From: Leptospiraceae bacterium
Lineage (GTDB): Bacteria; Spirochaetota; Leptospiria; Leptospirales; Leptonemataceae
NCBI GenBank assembly: GCA_002717505.1
Contig: PBEB01000002.1
Coordinates: 6,857-49,241 of the forward strand
Direction: 5' to 3'
DNA length: 42,385 bases
Positions 16,783 through 24,276 of the stretch are shown here, one piece after another (positions within the stretch are counted from its first letter, which is position 1; each line of letters starts with the position of its first letter). Made by a program: the position numbers and the translations under genes. The notes below the pieces were generated by a model. It had not been told where the DNA came from and made no database searches. It saw only the letters and a program-made list of their open reading frames with translations.

Positions 16783-18135
16783 ATGACGCCTCTGTCCTAC
16801 CTGGATCGCTGGTTTTCTCTAAAATTGAAGGGAAGCAATGTCAGAACCGAGATTCTTTCCGGTGTAACCACCTTTCTCACAATGTGCTACATTCTGGCCG
16901 TGAATCCGCTGATTCTATCGGCGGCCGGCATGGAGAAAGAGGCTGTGTTCTTTGCCACGGCTCTATCCGCCGGTCTAACTTCAATTTTGATGGGGATGGC
17001 GGTGAACATTCCAGTGGCGCTGGCACCGGGTATGGGTCTGAACGCATACTTCGTTTCTGTTGTGCTGGGAAGCGATGGTGCTATTAGCTATCCTATGGCC
17101 CTTGGAGCTGTATTCATTTCCGGGCTGATTTTTTTAATTTTAACTCTCACTCATATTCGACCCATGCTGGTGGATGCTTTTCCGGAATCCCTGAAGATCG
17201 GGATCGGAGCAGGCATTGGGCTGTTTTTAATTTTCATCGGATTCAAATCATCTGGCATCCTTTCGGTAGTAGCTCATCAAGCAGCAGAACCCAACGCTAT
17301 CGTTACTCAATGGGCTGTGCAGGCCGGACCCTTAACTTCTATTTCGGTAAGTCTGGGTTTGCTGGGCCTGGGCCTACTGGGACTGGGGGCCGTGTTGCGC
17401 TGGCATTTTTCCATCCTTTTGACCATTGCAGTTCTAACTGTCATTTCGTTGATCACAGGGGAGACGTCATTGCCGGAAGGTACCCGGGTCTGGCAGCCCC
17501 GGGTAAGTACCGCTCATACTGGGGAGCTGGATATTCCTGGAGCCCTAGAACTGGGTATCCTTTCTGTGATATTCACTTTTACATTCGTAGAATTATTCGA
17601 TTCATTCGGTACTCTTGTAGCCACATTGAGAAAGGCCGGAGTTTCAAAAGAAGAAGAGAAAAAGCTGGTAGGGCGAGCGATGATTGTGGATGCCACAGGA
17701 ATTAGTCTTGGGGCAGCCCTGGGAACGAGCACAGTTACTGCCTATATAGAGAGTGCATCTGGCATCGCTTCCGGGGGTAGAACTGGATTGAGTGCCATAG
17801 TCACTGGACTTCTCTTTCTCCTATCCCTTCTCGCTTCTGGATTGATTCTTCTGGTTCCTGCCAGCGCTACGGCTCCGGTATTGATATTCGTAGGTATGCT
17901 AATGTTTGCATCGGTTGCCAGAATCGATTTTTCGCAACCCCAACACTGGGTTCCTGCCATGCTAACCATTCTGGTGATGCCCTTCACATTTAATATTGCT
18001 AATGGCATATCGGTGGGTGTTGCTTCTTACGTCTTACTGTCCTTTCCTTCTGGTGAGTTCAAGAAATTGCACTGGTTATTGTGGATCGTTTTCACTTTCA
18101 TTATTCTTCGTTACGCTGTGGGAGGTATTCATTGA
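16783..18135 (+). CDS. NCS2/AzgA-type purine permease
   Basis: 450 residues from ATG 16783 (MTPLSYLDRWFSLKLKG); an upstream TTG at 16675 adds 36 non-conserved residues. NVRTEILSGVTTFLTMCYIL, the loop PVALAPGMGLNAYF, and the C-terminal half with FVELFDSFGTLVATLRKAG and GTSTVTAYIESASGIASGGR are hallmarks of the adenine/guanine/hypoxanthine permease family. About 12-14 membrane helices. It likely imports purine bases with protons, complementing de novo synthesis by purD nearby, although the two are not in one operon. The stop overlaps the TTG start of the following lipoprotein gene. Confidence 0.92.
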   Translation: MTPLSYLDRWFSLKLKGSNVRTEILSGVTTFLTMCYILAVNPLILSAAGMEKEAVFFATALSAGLTSILMGMAVNIPVALAPGMGLNAYFVSVVLGSDGAISYPMALGAVFISGLIFLILTLTHIRPMLVDAFPESLKIGIGAGIGLFLIFIGFKSSGILSVVAHQAAEPNAIVTQWAVQAGPLTSISVSLGLLGLGLLGLGAVLRWHFSILLTIAVLTVISLITGETSLPEGTRVWQPRVSTAHTGELDIPGALELGILSVIFTFTFVELFDSFGTLVATLRKAGVSKEEEKKLVGRAMIVDATGISLGAALGTSTVTAYIESASGIASGGRTGLSAIVTGLLFLLSLLASGLILLVPASATAPVLIFVGMLMFASVARIDFSQPQHWVPAMLTILVMPFTFNIANGISVGVASYVLLSFPSGEFKKLHWLLWIVFTFIILRYAVGGIH

Positions 18136-18974
18136 AATCCATTTCAACTTTTCCCGTCTCTTTAACTCTGACTCTGACTCTGACTCTGACTCTAGCAATA
18201 GTCTTGTCCGGGGGGTGTATGACGGTTCCCCCGGATCGGTTTCTAACCGAGGAAAGCCAGCTCTATATTGGGGATTTTGAGATTGTTAGGGTTCCGGCAA
18301 GTCCGAACGTTGAATTTGTTGCATCAAAAGTGGGCTGGAAAGGGTTTCAATCCAGCAGGTTTACTTTGCAACTGGAGATCTATCAGGGGACTACCAGTCT
18401 GGCCAGAGAGCAGGAGTTGCCTCCAGTGCAACAGCCGTATGCAATGCAGGAAAAGGTGTTGTTTCTCGTTCCCGTTCGAGACGTGACCTGGGGAAGAAGA
18501 GGAACGCCTCAGGAGCGAATGAATCTGCACAGAGATTTCGAAGTGTGCTTTCGCCTCCTGGAGGGTCTTACGGAGGCGGAGCTGGCGGAGCAGTGCTACA
18601 AGGTATCGGGAGAGCAAGTTAGTCGGATCCGGGGGCAGCGGGTAACTCTGGCCGCACTCGAAAAAGATACTGATGCTACATCGCCTACCGGAGAAGATCT
18701 CGCGCCAGAGAAAAAACTGCCTCCGGGAATTCCGGGGTCCTACCTTACCACATCAGAATTGCCCGGGATGGGTATGGGTGTATTGGCTTTGAAAAGCAAG
18801 GAGGCCCTTTGGACCCCTGCTGATTCTGGAGCACCTATCCAGGGTAGCTGGGAGATTCAAGGGCAGCTTATCCTGGTTCGATTCGAAAGTAAAAAGGGAC
18901 TGCTACTTCTGCGTCCCACGGAAAACGGATGGGAAGAACTGAATTCCGGCATTAAGCTCAGATCGGTGGATTAA
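18132..18974 (+). CDS. lipoprotein of unknown function, coupled to the purine permease
   Basis: 280 residues from a TTG at 18132. GGAGGT at 18121-18126, inside the permease gene, sits 5 bp upstream, and the TTG overlaps the permease stop (TTGA), so translation is coupled. The signal peptide is unusual: a Leu-Thr repeat (LTLTLTLTLTLAIVLSGGC) built from a hexanucleotide repeat, ending in a good lipobox (LSGGC). The mature part has beta-rich segments (SRFTLQLEIYQGTTSL, AMQEKVLFLVPVRDV) and a C-terminal module ending SWEIQGQLILVRFES. I do not recognise the family. Confidence 0.7.
   Translation: MKSISTFPVSLTLTLTLTLTLAIVLSGGCMTVPPDRFLTEESQLYIGDFEIVRVPASPNVEFVASKVGWKGFQSSRFTLQLEIYQGTTSLAREQELPPVQQPYAMQEKVLFLVPVRDVTWGRRGTPQERMNLHRDFEVCFRLLEGLTEAELAEQCYKVSGEQVSRIRGQRVTLAALEKDTDATSPTGEDLAPEKKLPPGIPGSYLTTSELPGMGMGVLALKSKEALWTPADSGAPIQGSWEIQGQLILVRFESKKGLLLLRPTENGWEELNSGIKLRSVD
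18165..18194 (+). repeat. hexanucleotide repeat within a signal peptide
   Basis: Four exact ACTCTG units (18165-18188) and a fifth, ACTCTA, follow in frame. Each unit encodes part of a Thr-Leu dipeptide, so slippage changes the hydrophobic core by two residues without a frameshift. Confidence 0.9.
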
Positions 18975-19256
18975 TCCAGAGCGTTCATTGGGTCCCGTGA
19001 CCAGCAAGAGGATCTTTTTACGGTGGTATGGCTCGGTAGCAGCGGCCATCGCATTTTTTCCGCCCTCTTATCGGAGAAAATTTTAAAACCACCCGAAGCC
19101 CAGGAAGCGCCATTTCAGGTGGCGTCGGATGAAACGCATTGCGACCGATTCGCAGAATACACTGTTTTATTCCGTCCCCGAATCTTCAAAATAAAAAGTG
19201 CTCGAATCTATTCTGAAATATGTATCATGGAAAAGCTCCTGGAGGTCTAGAAGAGT

Positions 19257-20027
19257 ATGAAGATTGTAAAATCCCGATTCGCATTCGTATCCGGAAGAAC
19301 CCTGGTTTTAGTATTGATGCTTTGTGGGTTGGCTGTTTGCGAACACCAGGACCATGCGCACTGGACTTATACAGGGGAGGCCGGGCCAGAAAGCTGGGGC
19401 GATCTCTCAGCTGATTTTCAAGCCTGCAAGATGGGAAAGAACCAGAGCCCTATCAATATTACTGGAGCGAAGACCACGAATCTGGATCCACTTGAATTGG
19501 ACTACCAGGATACACCTTATGAGGTAGCGAATAACGGTCATTCCATTCAAGTGAACCTACAGGATGCTGGCAAGTTGACCATTGGCGATGACAGCTATCA
19601 GTTGCTGCAATTTCATTTTCATAACCCTAGCGAAGAGGCCGTGGATGGCGAAAGGTATCCTCTTGTAGCTCATTTTGTTCATAAATCTGCCAGCGGGGAC
19701 CTTGCTGTAGTTGCTCTGTTCTTTGTTGCCGGCCAGGAAAACAGCCAGCTCAAACCAGTGTTCTCTAATATGCCCGGCAAAGAGAAAGAGGCTTTCGAAG
19801 GGGACGGTCAGATCAATCCATCCTCAATTCTTGGAAGCGATTTATCCTACTACGCCTACAATGGTTCATTGACTACCCCGCCATGTAGCGAAGGTGTGCG
19901 CTGGATTGTTTTGAAAAAGCCTACGGAACTTAGCATTGCACAGCTCTCTGCCTTCAAAGAATTGTATTCCGGAAATGCGAGGCCTCTGCAGCCGCTGAAT
20001 TCTCGGATCATTCTGAAATCCAGATAG
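19257..20027 (+). CDS. alpha-class carbonic anhydrase, exported
   Basis: 256 residues. Signal segment RTLVLVLMLCGLAVC precedes the mature domain; Cys28 could be a lipidation site but the preceding LAV is not ideal. NQSPINI, NNGHSIQV (proton-shuttle His95), LLQFHFHNPSE (zinc His120 and His122), LVAHFVHKS (third zinc ligand His139) and LTTPPCSEGV (active-site Thr) occur in canonical order. It interconverts CO2 and bicarbonate in the periplasm. GGAGG lies about 15 bp before ATG 19257. Oddly, the Glu that normally precedes the third zinc His (E-x-H) is Val137. Confidence 0.93.
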   Translation: MKIVKSRFAFVSGRTLVLVLMLCGLAVCEHQDHAHWTYTGEAGPESWGDLSADFQACKMGKNQSPINITGAKTTNLDPLELDYQDTPYEVANNGHSIQVNLQDAGKLTIGDDSYQLLQFHFHNPSEEAVDGERYPLVAHFVHKSASGDLAVVALFFVAGQENSQLKPVFSNMPGKEKEAFEGDGQINPSSILGSDLSYYAYNGSLTTPPCSEGVRWIVLKKPTELSIAQLSAFKELYSGNARPLQPLNSRIILKSR

Positions 20028-20082
20028 TCTTTCCTTCGGCGGGTATACTCCTGATTCGAGGTAAAGTTGGAGCCAGTTAAAG

Positions 20083-20107
20083 ATATCGCATTCGGCCGAA
20101 TCGATAT
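20083..20107. terminator. near-perfect palindrome between convergent genes
   Basis: Left arm ATATCG-C-ATTC and right arm GAATCGATAT pair as 10 bp with one bulged C around GGCC. It lies between the carbonic anhydrase stop (20027) and the tetR-family stop (20124), where a bidirectional terminator would be expected. T runs on either side are poor, so termination is inferred mainly from position. Confidence 0.4.
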
Positions 20108-20123
20108 AACGGACGAGGCACTG

Positions 20124-20807
20124 TCAGCCTCCAGATTTCGGTGCCTCTGATTCCGGTCCCATTCCGTGGATCAGAATATCCTGCATGGAATCCCAGAGAA
20201 TACGGGCTTGCTTGCTTGGAGAATGACCTCTTTTCTCTGTTCCTTGCAGAGAGGCCATCCAGTCTAGCTTTTGATCCACAAGTAAATGGGCCATTCCATG
20301 CACGTAGGACCAATTGGCGGCCGCCAGTCTGTACGGGTTTCCCCCCTGAAACACATCTGCTTTCTGGCATTCCACTACAAGCTCAACAAGCAGATTGAAT
20401 GATCGTTCTCCGGTCTCTTTTAGCTCCGGGTATTCCTCTGGATTCAATTCGGTCTGCCCGAACATTATGCGAAAGTGAGTGGGGTTCTCCGCAGCATACT
20501 CCACGTATGCAAACCCGTAGGCTTTGAGGCGATCTGCAGCGTGCCGGTGACGGGCAATGTATTTCTTTCCCCTTTCCGTTAGTTCCGCAAAGCCAATCCT
20601 TGAGATTTCTGCGATCAGGGCCTCCTTGCTGGCAAAGTGCCGATAAGGCGCGCTGTGGCTCACGCCAGCCCGGGCCGCAGTCTTTCTTAGAGTGAGACCA
20701 TGAAAGCCCTCTTCCCTGAGAATATCGACGGCGGACTCGACCAGGGCATTTCTCAGGTCCCCATGATGGTAGGGTTTGGTTTCTTTCGTGCCAGGAATCT
20801 GCTTCAT
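20124..20807 (-). CDS. TetR/AcrR-family transcriptional regulator
   Basis: 227 residues from ATG 20807, which has GGAG 5-8 bp upstream; an earlier in-frame start is less likely. The DNA-binding domain reads AVDILREEGFHGLTLRKTAA followed by RAGVSHSAPYRHFASKEALI, the TetR helix-turn-helix. The C-terminal ligand domain (YAAENPTHFRIMFG, AAANWSYVHGMAHLLVDQKL) resembles the WHG/TetR_C_13 type. It diverges from the ABA4-like gene, and two palindromes in the shared region are likely its operators. It probably represses the divergent membrane genes until it binds a small ligand; the ligand is unknown. Confidence 0.92.
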   Translation of the reverse strand: MKQIPGTKETKPYHHGDLRNALVESAVDILREEGFHGLTLRKTAARAGVSHSAPYRHFASKEALIAEISRIGFAELTERGKKYIARHRHAADRLKAYGFAYVEYAAENPTHFRIMFGQTELNPEEYPELKETGERSFNLLVELVVECQKADVFQGGNPYRLAAANWSYVHGMAHLLVDQKLDWMASLQGTEKRGHSPSKQARILWDSMQDILIHGMGPESEAPKSGG

Positions 20808-20866
20808 TTTCTCCGGAGCTACCTGGCTCCAGGATGCCAGAAAGCAACACAGAATCAAGATTTTTA

Positions 20867-20883
20867 TGTTGACATCGTCAACA
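20867..20883. promoter_or_regulatory. TetR operator 1 (perfect palindrome)
   Basis: TGTTGAC-ATC-GTCAACA: 7-bp perfect arms with a 3-bp centre. It contains a consensus -35 hexamer TTGACA (20869-20874), with a weak -10-like TAAAT at about 20893. Protein bound here would block RNA polymerase for the plus-strand genes. Confidence 0.75.
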
Positions 20884-20896
20884 CAAGAGGCCTAAA

Positions 20897-20913
20897 TGTT
20901 GTCAGTGTCTACA
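20897..20913. promoter_or_regulatory. TetR operator 2 (degenerate copy)
   Basis: TGTTGTC-AGT-GTCTACA has the same layout as operator 1 with symmetric substitutions in each arm. The two centres are exactly 30 bp apart, about three helical turns, so two dimers would sit on the same face of the DNA. It ends 11 bp before the ATG of the next gene. Confidence 0.65.
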
Positions 20914-20924
20914 TGGAGGAAAAT

Positions 20925-21383
20925 ATGAATGCTCAAGTTCTTTTTTCAGCGGCCAATTATCTGGCGATGTTTGGCTGGCTTTTGTTGATCATCCAGTACG
21001 TCGGAAAGACCAAATTGGAATTCTTGAAAAAGCCTGTATTTGGGGCCTGGATTCCGGTGGTTCTTTCTGTGCTATATGCCGTTGTGATGGGTCTCACCCT
21101 TGCCGGAGTCTTGCCAGGATCGGAAGGAAGTTTCGCTTCCATTGATGGAGTGCGATCATTATTTGAATCGGATTTCGCTCTTCTGGCAGGCTGGGTGCAT
21201 TACCTGGCTTTTGATCTGTTCGTAGGAACCATCATTGCCAGGTCAGCTCAGGAGCACGGCTTATCCGTCTTCATCCTTCTGCCCATATGGTTTTTCACTT
21301 TTATGTTCGGTCCTGTGGGATATCTGCTCTGGAGAATCATGCGTCCATTCCTGATCAAAAACGGTGAGGAGATGTCAGCATGA
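20925..21383 (+). CDS. DUF4281 (ABA4-like) membrane protein
   Basis: 152 residues from ATG 20925 with GGAGG at 20915-20919. Four hydrophobic segments. The block LLAGWVHYLAFDLFVGTIIA, preceded by DGVRSLFESDFA and followed by LLPIWFFTFMFGPVGYLLW, is characteristic of the DUF4281 family, whose plant member ABA4 is needed for neoxanthin formation. The bacterial role is not settled. It is the first gene of an operon facing the TetR-family gene and overlaps the next gene by 4 bases (ATGA). Confidence 0.85.
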   Translation: MNAQVLFSAANYLAMFGWLLLIIQYVGKTKLEFLKKPVFGAWIPVVLSVLYAVVMGLTLAGVLPGSEGSFASIDGVRSLFESDFALLAGWVHYLAFDLFVGTIIARSAQEHGLSVFILLPIWFFTFMFGPVGYLLWRIMRPFLIKNGEEMSA

Positions 21384-22198
21384 TCGCCGCCGAGATACAG
21401 AAAACAGGGGTATCTTCAATTGCGGATGTTTTACGGAAGAATCCCTGGGCAACCTGGACGGGGGCTCTTCATGCGATTCTGTTTCTGGTCTTTCTGGCTA
21501 CGGTAGACCAGAGAACAGTGGATGGCATCGACAATTGGTACAAGCCCATGAAGTTTGCCATTTCGATTTCCATCTTTGCCTTAACCCTTCCTTTTCTCAC
21601 CGGGCCTCTCAGCACTCTGAATTCCATCCCCGGCTGGCGCTCTCCGATGCTACTTTCGCGAATCATCTGCTGGATGCTCTGGGGAGAGATGATCCTGATT
21701 GGCTTTCAAGCTGGTAGAGGAGTGAGGTCTCATTTCAATATTGAATCTGCACTGGGAGGGGCCATCTATTCGATCATGGGATTGATGATCCTGACATCGA
21801 CCATTGCCACGGCCCTGATGGTGCTTCCCTATTTTCGCCGAGCGGCGGAACTGGATCTCCACCCGGCAATCATCCAGGGAATCCGCTTTGGTTCGGTGCT
21901 ATTCTTGCTGGGCAGTGTGGCCGGCGGGGTGATGTCTTCCATGCTTACTCATAGTGTGGGCGAACCGGGCTTGCATCGAATTCCCTTTCTCGGGTGGAGC
22001 ACAACGGCAGGAGATATCCGGGCCGTACATTTCGTGGGCCTTCATGCCATTCAGCTACTTCCACTCATCGGCTGGCTGGGTCAGGCCCGGGAATGGCCTG
22101 GTATATGGATGTCCGGATTCCACTGGATCTATTCCACGGTTTTCTTCGGCATTACCGGACTCACGGCGGCCGGTCTGTCCGTGGTATACTGGATGTAA
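21380..22198 (+). CDS. uncharacterised multi-pass membrane protein, partner of the DUF4281 gene
   Basis: 272 residues, about seven hydrophobic helices (ALHAILFLVFLATV, FAISISIFALTLPFL, AIYSIMGLMILTSTIATALM, SVLFLLGSVAGGVMSSM and others). Conserved-looking polar spots include NWYKPMKFAIS, FQAGRGVRSHFN and DIRAVHFVGLHAIQLLPLIG, whose buried His and Arg residues could bind a cofactor or substrate. I do not recognise a named family. Four-base overlap with the DUF4281 gene shows they are co-translated, so they probably act together and answer to the TetR-family regulator. Confidence 0.8.
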   Translation: MIAAEIQKTGVSSIADVLRKNPWATWTGALHAILFLVFLATVDQRTVDGIDNWYKPMKFAISISIFALTLPFLTGPLSTLNSIPGWRSPMLLSRIICWMLWGEMILIGFQAGRGVRSHFNIESALGGAIYSIMGLMILTSTIATALMVLPYFRRAAELDLHPAIIQGIRFGSVLFLLGSVAGGVMSSMLTHSVGEPGLHRIPFLGWSTTAGDIRAVHFVGLHAIQLLPLIGWLGQAREWPGIWMSGFHWIYSTVFFGITGLTAAGLSVVYWM

Positions 22199-22359
22199 AG
22201 ACCGGGTTTGGGCAGAGAGTACAGGGAGGGGCTCTACAGAGAGGATTCGCAGACCGGGCCCTCCTAAAAGCCATCCGATGCAGGGCTCAGGCCAGGTGGA
22301 ATTCCCGATGCATCCAGAAAAAAATTGCCTCTTCTATGGGGAAAATGGGACTATAGGGT

Positions 22360-22857
22360 ATGCAGGATAACCCTGAATTGCATAAGAAATTGAAAGCTCT
22401 CCGGCCTCGAATGTATCAATGGGCCTGGAGTATTCTGCGAGATGAATACCTCGCCGAGGATGCGGTCCAGGAAGCCCTGATGGAATTCAGTGCCTACTTT
22501 CCTCGGATCCGGGAACCGAATGCGGCTCCGGCCATCGCGCGTAGAATGGTGATCAAATCGGCGGATCGAATCATTCGCAAGGATCGTGAATTGTCAGGGA
22601 TCCCGGAGATCGAACAAGAAATCGTTTCACCGGAGCTTGGATGGACTCTGAGAGACATCCAGGCTTCTTTAGATTCTGAAGAACAGAAACTGTTTCGTTT
22701 GCGATTCGAGCAAAAGCTGACTCTGGAAGATATATCTATTCAGCTGGAAATCAGCTGGATGCAGTGCAGATATCGGGTGCGCCAGCTTCAAAGCAAGTTA
22801 CGCATTCAAATCGAACGAGAGGGATTTGGCCCATCTGATCTGGAGATGTGCGCATGA
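22360..22857 (+). CDS. ECF-like RNA polymerase sigma factor
   Basis: 165 residues. Region 2 (RMYQWAWSILRDEYLAEDAV, then QEALMEFSAY) and region 4 (LDSEEQKLFRLRFEQKLTLE, then DISIQLEISWMQCRYRVRQL) are recognisable and the size fits an ECF sigma factor. The linker is short and region 2.2 is somewhat divergent. A modest AGGG precedes ATG 22360. No classical anti-sigma factor is adjacent; the stop overlaps the start of a ClpP-family peptidase gene instead. The 160-bp gap upstream holds nothing I recognise. Confidence 0.85.
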   Translation: MQDNPELHKKLKALRPRMYQWAWSILRDEYLAEDAVQEALMEFSAYFPRIREPNAAPAIARRMVIKSADRIIRKDRELSGIPEIEQEIVSPELGWTLRDIQASLDSEEQKLFRLRFEQKLTLEDISIQLEISWMQCRYRVRQLQSKLRIQIEREGFGPSDLEMCA

Positions 22858-23531
22858 TTCTTTCCTCTCATTCAAAGTTTCATTCGCAGCTAGCTCAAAG
22901 ACAGGAAGCGGTGAAAGAATCAGAAGAAGACAGACCATCCCGGACAATCCAATCCTGGGCTCTGGAATCTCGCAGACTCTATCTATGGGGCGCAGTGGAT
23001 GATACCAGTGCCCGCCAGATCATCGAAGGATTGCATTACCTTTCGGAACAATCCAGCGAAGAGATCCTGTTTTTTGTGCACAGTCCTGGCGGAGCCACGC
23101 ATTCTGGAATGGCCATCCTGGATTCCATGCGTATAATAAACTGCGATGTTCGCACTATCTGCCTCGGTCTGGCCGCAAGCTTCGGCGCCTTGCTGCTCAT
23201 GGCAGGCACTCAGGGAAAAAGGCATTGTCTTCCCAATAGCAAGATCATGATTCACCAGCCCCATGTCACCGGTCAGTATCAATCGGTAGCAACAGATCTG
23301 CGCATCTTCGCAGATTCGGTAACCCGGGAAAGGGATGAAATCGATGGGATGATTGCCGATTTCACCGGCCAGCCTCTGGAGGTCGTGAAGAGAGATACAG
23401 ATAGAGATCGCTGGATTTATGCTGGCGAGGCTGTGGAGTACGGCATCGTGGATTCAGTGATTTTGAAGTCAGATACTGGGATTCCGGCCAATGGCGCGCA
23501 CCGATCTATTCGGCAGCAGGATCCACAGTGA
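22854..23531 (+). CDS. ClpP-family serine peptidase coupled to the sigma-factor gene
   Basis: 225 residues from ATG 22854 (ATGA overlap with the sigma stop; an ATG at 22848 is also possible). After a charged N-terminal extension of about 30 residues, the ClpP core reads LFFVHSPGGATHSGMAI, TICLGLAASFGALLLMAG (catalytic Ser in AAS), PNSKIMIHQP (catalytic His) and VKRDTDRDRWIYAGEAVEYG (catalytic Asp in RDT). All triad residues are kept. ClpP normally degrades proteins fed by a ClpX/A/C ATPase; none is adjacent. It may be a second, specialised ClpP. The 3' end overlaps a convergent lipoprotein gene by 26 bp. Confidence 0.9.
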   Translation: MILSSHSKFHSQLAQRQEAVKESEEDRPSRTIQSWALESRRLYLWGAVDDTSARQIIEGLHYLSEQSSEEILFFVHSPGGATHSGMAILDSMRIINCDVRTICLGLAASFGALLLMAGTQGKRHCLPNSKIMIHQPHVTGQYQSVATDLRIFADSVTRERDEIDGMIADFTGQPLEVVKRDTDRDRWIYAGEAVEYGIVDSVILKSDTGIPANGAHRSIRQQDPQ

Positions 23532-24276
23532 TATAGAATACGAGAAACTCTCCGGTTTCAACTACGTCATCCAGATCCGAGTCCCGAAAGAACAGCATGG
23601 CAAATGTGGTTTTTTCTCGGCCCAGCGGTTTCACGGACTCGGAATCCATTCGTGCAATGGAATAGATGTCCCATCGCATCTCATAGATGTGCGGGCCCAG
23701 GGTTCTCTGAATAGAAAGCCTTTGTTCAATGGGCTCGCCATCTACGTTCAAGATTAGATAGTGCATCCCTCCCTCGGTAAGGAAGAGGGTGTCGTAGCGC
23801 ATGGACATATCCGTGGCCATGCTCCAACCGGCGCCCAGGAAAGTGGTATCACCGATTTCAAAAGGGGGCTCCACAATGTTTTCTATGAAGTCTGCATTCT
23901 CCGAAGCCATGACTCGGGCTGCAGCATAGCGATCGCAGAACAGATCATAGTCAGCCATGTTAAAAAGCAATGCGAACCTGGTATCCGAAATAGTAATCTC
24001 GCTGCCCGGTTTCACCGGAATAACTCGATTCCCGTGCACAAGTTTTAGAGAGAGTTCTCCCTGCAATTCCGGGGCAAAAGTCGGATTTTGACACTTTCTG
24101 GCATCGGTCTGCGGATGGTGATTTTCATGGTCTGTTCCCTGTGGAGAGACTGTAATCACTTGCTGAGCAAACTCCATTGTTGAGCAGCCTGCGGTAGTAA
24201 GCGTAAGGCCGGGCATCACCGCCCATGTGAGGTGCAAAGTGAGGGAAAGGGTTCGAGAGGTCTTTAGAAGTGGCAT
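23506..24276 (-). CDS. lipoprotein of unknown function
   Basis: 256 residues. Signal peptide LTLHLTWAVMPGLTLTTAGC ends with a good lipobox (TTAGC). The mature protein is acidic with beta-type segments (GELSLKLVHGNRVIPVKPGS, MHYLILNVDGEPIEQRLSIQ). A Cys-containing DYDLFCDRYAAARVMASEN lies near residue 135. I do not recognise the family. Its ATG directly follows the valS stop with no gap, so it is probably translated from the valS mRNA. Its last 26 bp overlap the ClpP-family gene from the other strand. Confidence 0.72.
   Translation of the reverse strand: MPLLKTSRTLSLTLHLTWAVMPGLTLTTAGCSTMEFAQQVITVSPQGTDHENHHPQTDARKCQNPTFAPELQGELSLKLVHGNRVIPVKPGSEITISDTRFALLFNMADYDLFCDRYAAARVMASENADFIENIVEPPFEIGDTTFLGAGWSMATDMSMRYDTLFLTEGGMHYLILNVDGEPIEQRLSIQRTLGPHIYEMRWDIYSIARMDSESVKPLGREKTTFAMLFFRDSDLDDVVETGEFLVFYITVDPAAE

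Noticed and set aside
19112-19130. Small inverted repeat CGCCA/TGGCG upstream of the carbonic anhydrase gene
   Set aside because: A 5-bp stem with no T run or link to a start; likely chance.
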